49,300 nucleotides of DNA from Bradyrhizobiaceae bacterium (GTDB lineage: Bacteria; Pseudomonadota; Alphaproteobacteria; Rhizobiales; Xanthobacteraceae). The first letter of the stretch is position 1, and each line of letters begins with the position of its first letter. Under the pieces are notes generated by a model, which was not told the origin of the DNA, ran no database searches, and worked only from the letters and a program-made list of their open reading frames with translations. The DNA is taken from NCBI GenBank assembly GCA_003963145.1, contig RXJJ01000005.1:104365-153664 (forward strand). The letters are read 5' to 3'. Of this stretch, positions 48,482 through 49,300 are shown one piece after another. The position numbers and the translations under genes are program-made.

Positions 48482-48858
48482 CCTCTCTTCGCGGCAAAGA
48501 GCGTCAGGAATTTCCCGCAGCGGTCAAGCGTGCAGCATTCCGCCGATCCTGCGGCAACAAAGGATTCCCTCATTGCGAGGGCTGCGGCAAGCCCCTGCGC
48601 TCCGGTGAGATCATTTACGAGCATGTCCAGCCGGACGGTCTCGGCGGCACGCCAACGGCAGACAATTGCAAGGTATTCGGCCTGAAGTGCTGCGCCGCTC
48701 CGAAAACCAAGGACGACAATGCGCGCATGACGAAAGCTGATCGCGTATTGCGGAAGAATTACGGGCTCGTGCCGGCTAAGCGCAAGATTCAATCACGAGG
48801 CTTCCCGCGCTCACCCAAGCAACATATGGCAACAAGACCGATAGAAAAGAGATCGTAA
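48478..48858 (+). CDS. HNH-type nuclease-like protein
   Basis: A 126-residue protein with a zinc-type CEGCGKPL, then IYEHVQPDGLGGTPTADNCK and FGLKCCAAPKTKDDN, the layout of small phage HNH nucleases (the middle H in EHVQPDGLGG, the N in DNCK; the final H is replaced by Cys, as LKCC). It may be NinG-like in role. It overlaps NinB by ATGA. Confidence 0.7.
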   Translation: MTSLRGKERQEFPAAVKRAAFRRSCGNKGFPHCEGCGKPLRSGEIIYEHVQPDGLGGTPTADNCKVFGLKCCAAPKTKDDNARMTKADRVLRKNYGLVPAKRKIQSRGFPRSPKQHMATRPIEKRS

Positions 48859-49300
48859 TGGCCAAGAAAATTGACAAGCTTACCCCAGAACAGGCCGCGC
48901 GTTTCAGTGAGTGGTCGAAACGGTGGATTGATATTGGGCTTTCGACTGAGCCGGCTGATTTCGACAAGGCCACAGCGGCGGCGCTTCGCGGGTATGCCTA
49001 TGCCAACCTCAAACGTCCAATGGTCATTCTGCGCATGTCATCGCCGTATGGCGCGGTTCTTGGTGGCGCATTCGCTTGGGCGATGTTGCGTGGATCTGGC
49101 GATAAAAAATTAAAGGATCAGGTCGGGGCTCAGGTCTGGGATCAGGTCAGGGCTCAGGTCGGGGATCAGGTCAGGGCTCAGGTCAGGGCTCAGGTCGGGG
49201 ATCAGGTCTGGGATCAGGTCAGGGCTCAGGTCGGGGCTCAGGTCTGGGATCAGGTCAGGGCTCAGGTCTGGGATCAGGTCAGGGCTCAGGTCAGGGATCA
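48858..49300 (+). CDS. Repeat protein (DUF6745-like N-terminus), runs off window
   Basis: Starts ATG 48858, inside the preceding stop (TAATG), and has no stop before 49300, so it is partial. The first 86 residues include [40 protein letters not shown] and [19 protein letters not shown], a pattern seen in proteins that carry a DUF6745 domain C-terminally, here not visible. From 49116 on it is four-residue repeats of the form (D/A)QV(G/W/R). The frame stays open through 15 repeat units. Role unknown. Confidence 0.8.
   Translation, partial: MAKKIDKLTPEQAARFSEWSKRWIDIGLSTEPADFDKATAAALRGYAYANLKRPMVILRMSSPYGAVLGGAFAWAMLRGSGDKKLKDQVGAQVWDQVRAQVGDQVRAQVRAQVGDQVWDQVRAQVGAQVWDQVRAQVWDQVRAQVRD
49116..49300 (+). 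repeat. 12-bp tandem repeat array, 15.4 copies, open at right
   Basis: Every unit is G(A/C)TCAGGTC(G/T/A)GG. In 15 full copies nothing else changes. The two variable bases change Asp/Ala and Gly/Trp/Arg, respectively. The array continues beyond the window. Confidence 0.95.

Larger units (their letters stand above)
15130..49300. mobile_element. P22-like (podovirus-type) prophage, right end outside window
   Basis: From about here rightward every recognisable gene is phage-like: lysis, tail fibres, ejection proteins, head and packaging, replication, a repressor switch and a recombination operon. There is no tape-measure, tail-tube or sheath gene, but there are gp4/gp10-like and internal proteins, which points to a short-tailed phage. 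The exact left boundary is unproven; the integrase and attachment site at the other end lie beyond 49300. Late genes look intact, so it may be inducible. Confidence 0.9.

Noticed and set aside
49116-49300. CRISPR array or diversity-generating retroelement as an explanation of the repeats
   Set aside because: There are no spacers and the repeats are directly tandem in an open frame. No reverse transcriptase is in the window and the variable bases are not restricted to adenine sites.

Overview
The window looks like a chromosomal segment of an alphaproteobacterium, probably Hyphomicrobiales and perhaps Bradyrhizobium/Afipia-like. It is GC-rich, its cell-surface genes resemble that group, and it carries GTTC-N7-GTTC repeats of the alphaproteobacterial LexA-box type. 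The first 14.4 kb are host DNA; from about 15.1-15.3 kb to the right edge it is a prophage whose right end and integrase lie outside the window.

Host part. Positions 349-4258 form an iron-uptake unit: a TonB-dependent siderophore receptor, a PepSY-type membrane protein and a small membrane protein, with Irr/ICE-like inverted repeats upstream. Positions 4418-14362 form a surface-polysaccharide or glycan island: a SAM methyltransferase, a TupA-type ATP-grasp protein, an MsbA-like ABC exporter, an FkbM methyltransferase and a very large (1,816 aa) protein fusing two WbsX-type domains, a GT4, a GT2 and a methyltransferase. A degraded-looking gap (14.4-15.05 kb) and a tRNA-Gln(CUG) follow.

Prophage. 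This is a temperate short-tailed (P22-like podovirus) phage. Reading leftward on the minus strand: replication genes (42.5-38.8 kb; DnaA domain IV-like protein, VRR-NUC nuclease, Rha regulator, replication initiator with an internal iteron-like candidate origin), packaging and head genes (38.8-31.4 kb; terminase, portal, scaffold, N4-gp56-type coat), tail and ejection proteins (31.4-24.8 kb; gp4/gp10-like, LamG, internal proteins), tail fibres (24.7-21.0 kb), lysis (20.98-19.0 kb; holin-like, SAR endolysin, spanins) and a tail of accessory genes (19-15.7 kb; CHAP-like, metallophosphoesterase, DUF4406, dATP/dGTP diphosphohydrolase). Terminators on the minus strand divide it into blocks, and most neighbours overlap by ATGA or TGATG, so they are translationally coupled.

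Control. A divergent switch at 43.4-43.5 kb has a cro-like gene leftward and an S24-peptidase (LexA/CI-like) repressor rightward. Five copies of a 19-bp operator (TGTAGCG-N5-CGCTACA, some degenerate) lie in this switch and in a second early promoter at 45.8 kb that drives a rightward recombination operon (Rad52-like, NinB, HNH, SSB-like). Between the repressor and that promoter sits a separate cassette: a DUF2569 membrane protein, a 38-aa membrane peptide and a PBECR-like nuclease, which could be a lysogenic-conversion or exclusion module. Two nearly identical LexA-type boxes, one at the extreme left end before a tiny plus-strand operon and one before the rightward early promoter, suggest direct SOS control beyond repressor autocleavage.

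The window ends inside a protein made of 12-bp repeats that vary at only two positions, both amino-acid changing. All identifications are from reading the sequence; no database searches were run.
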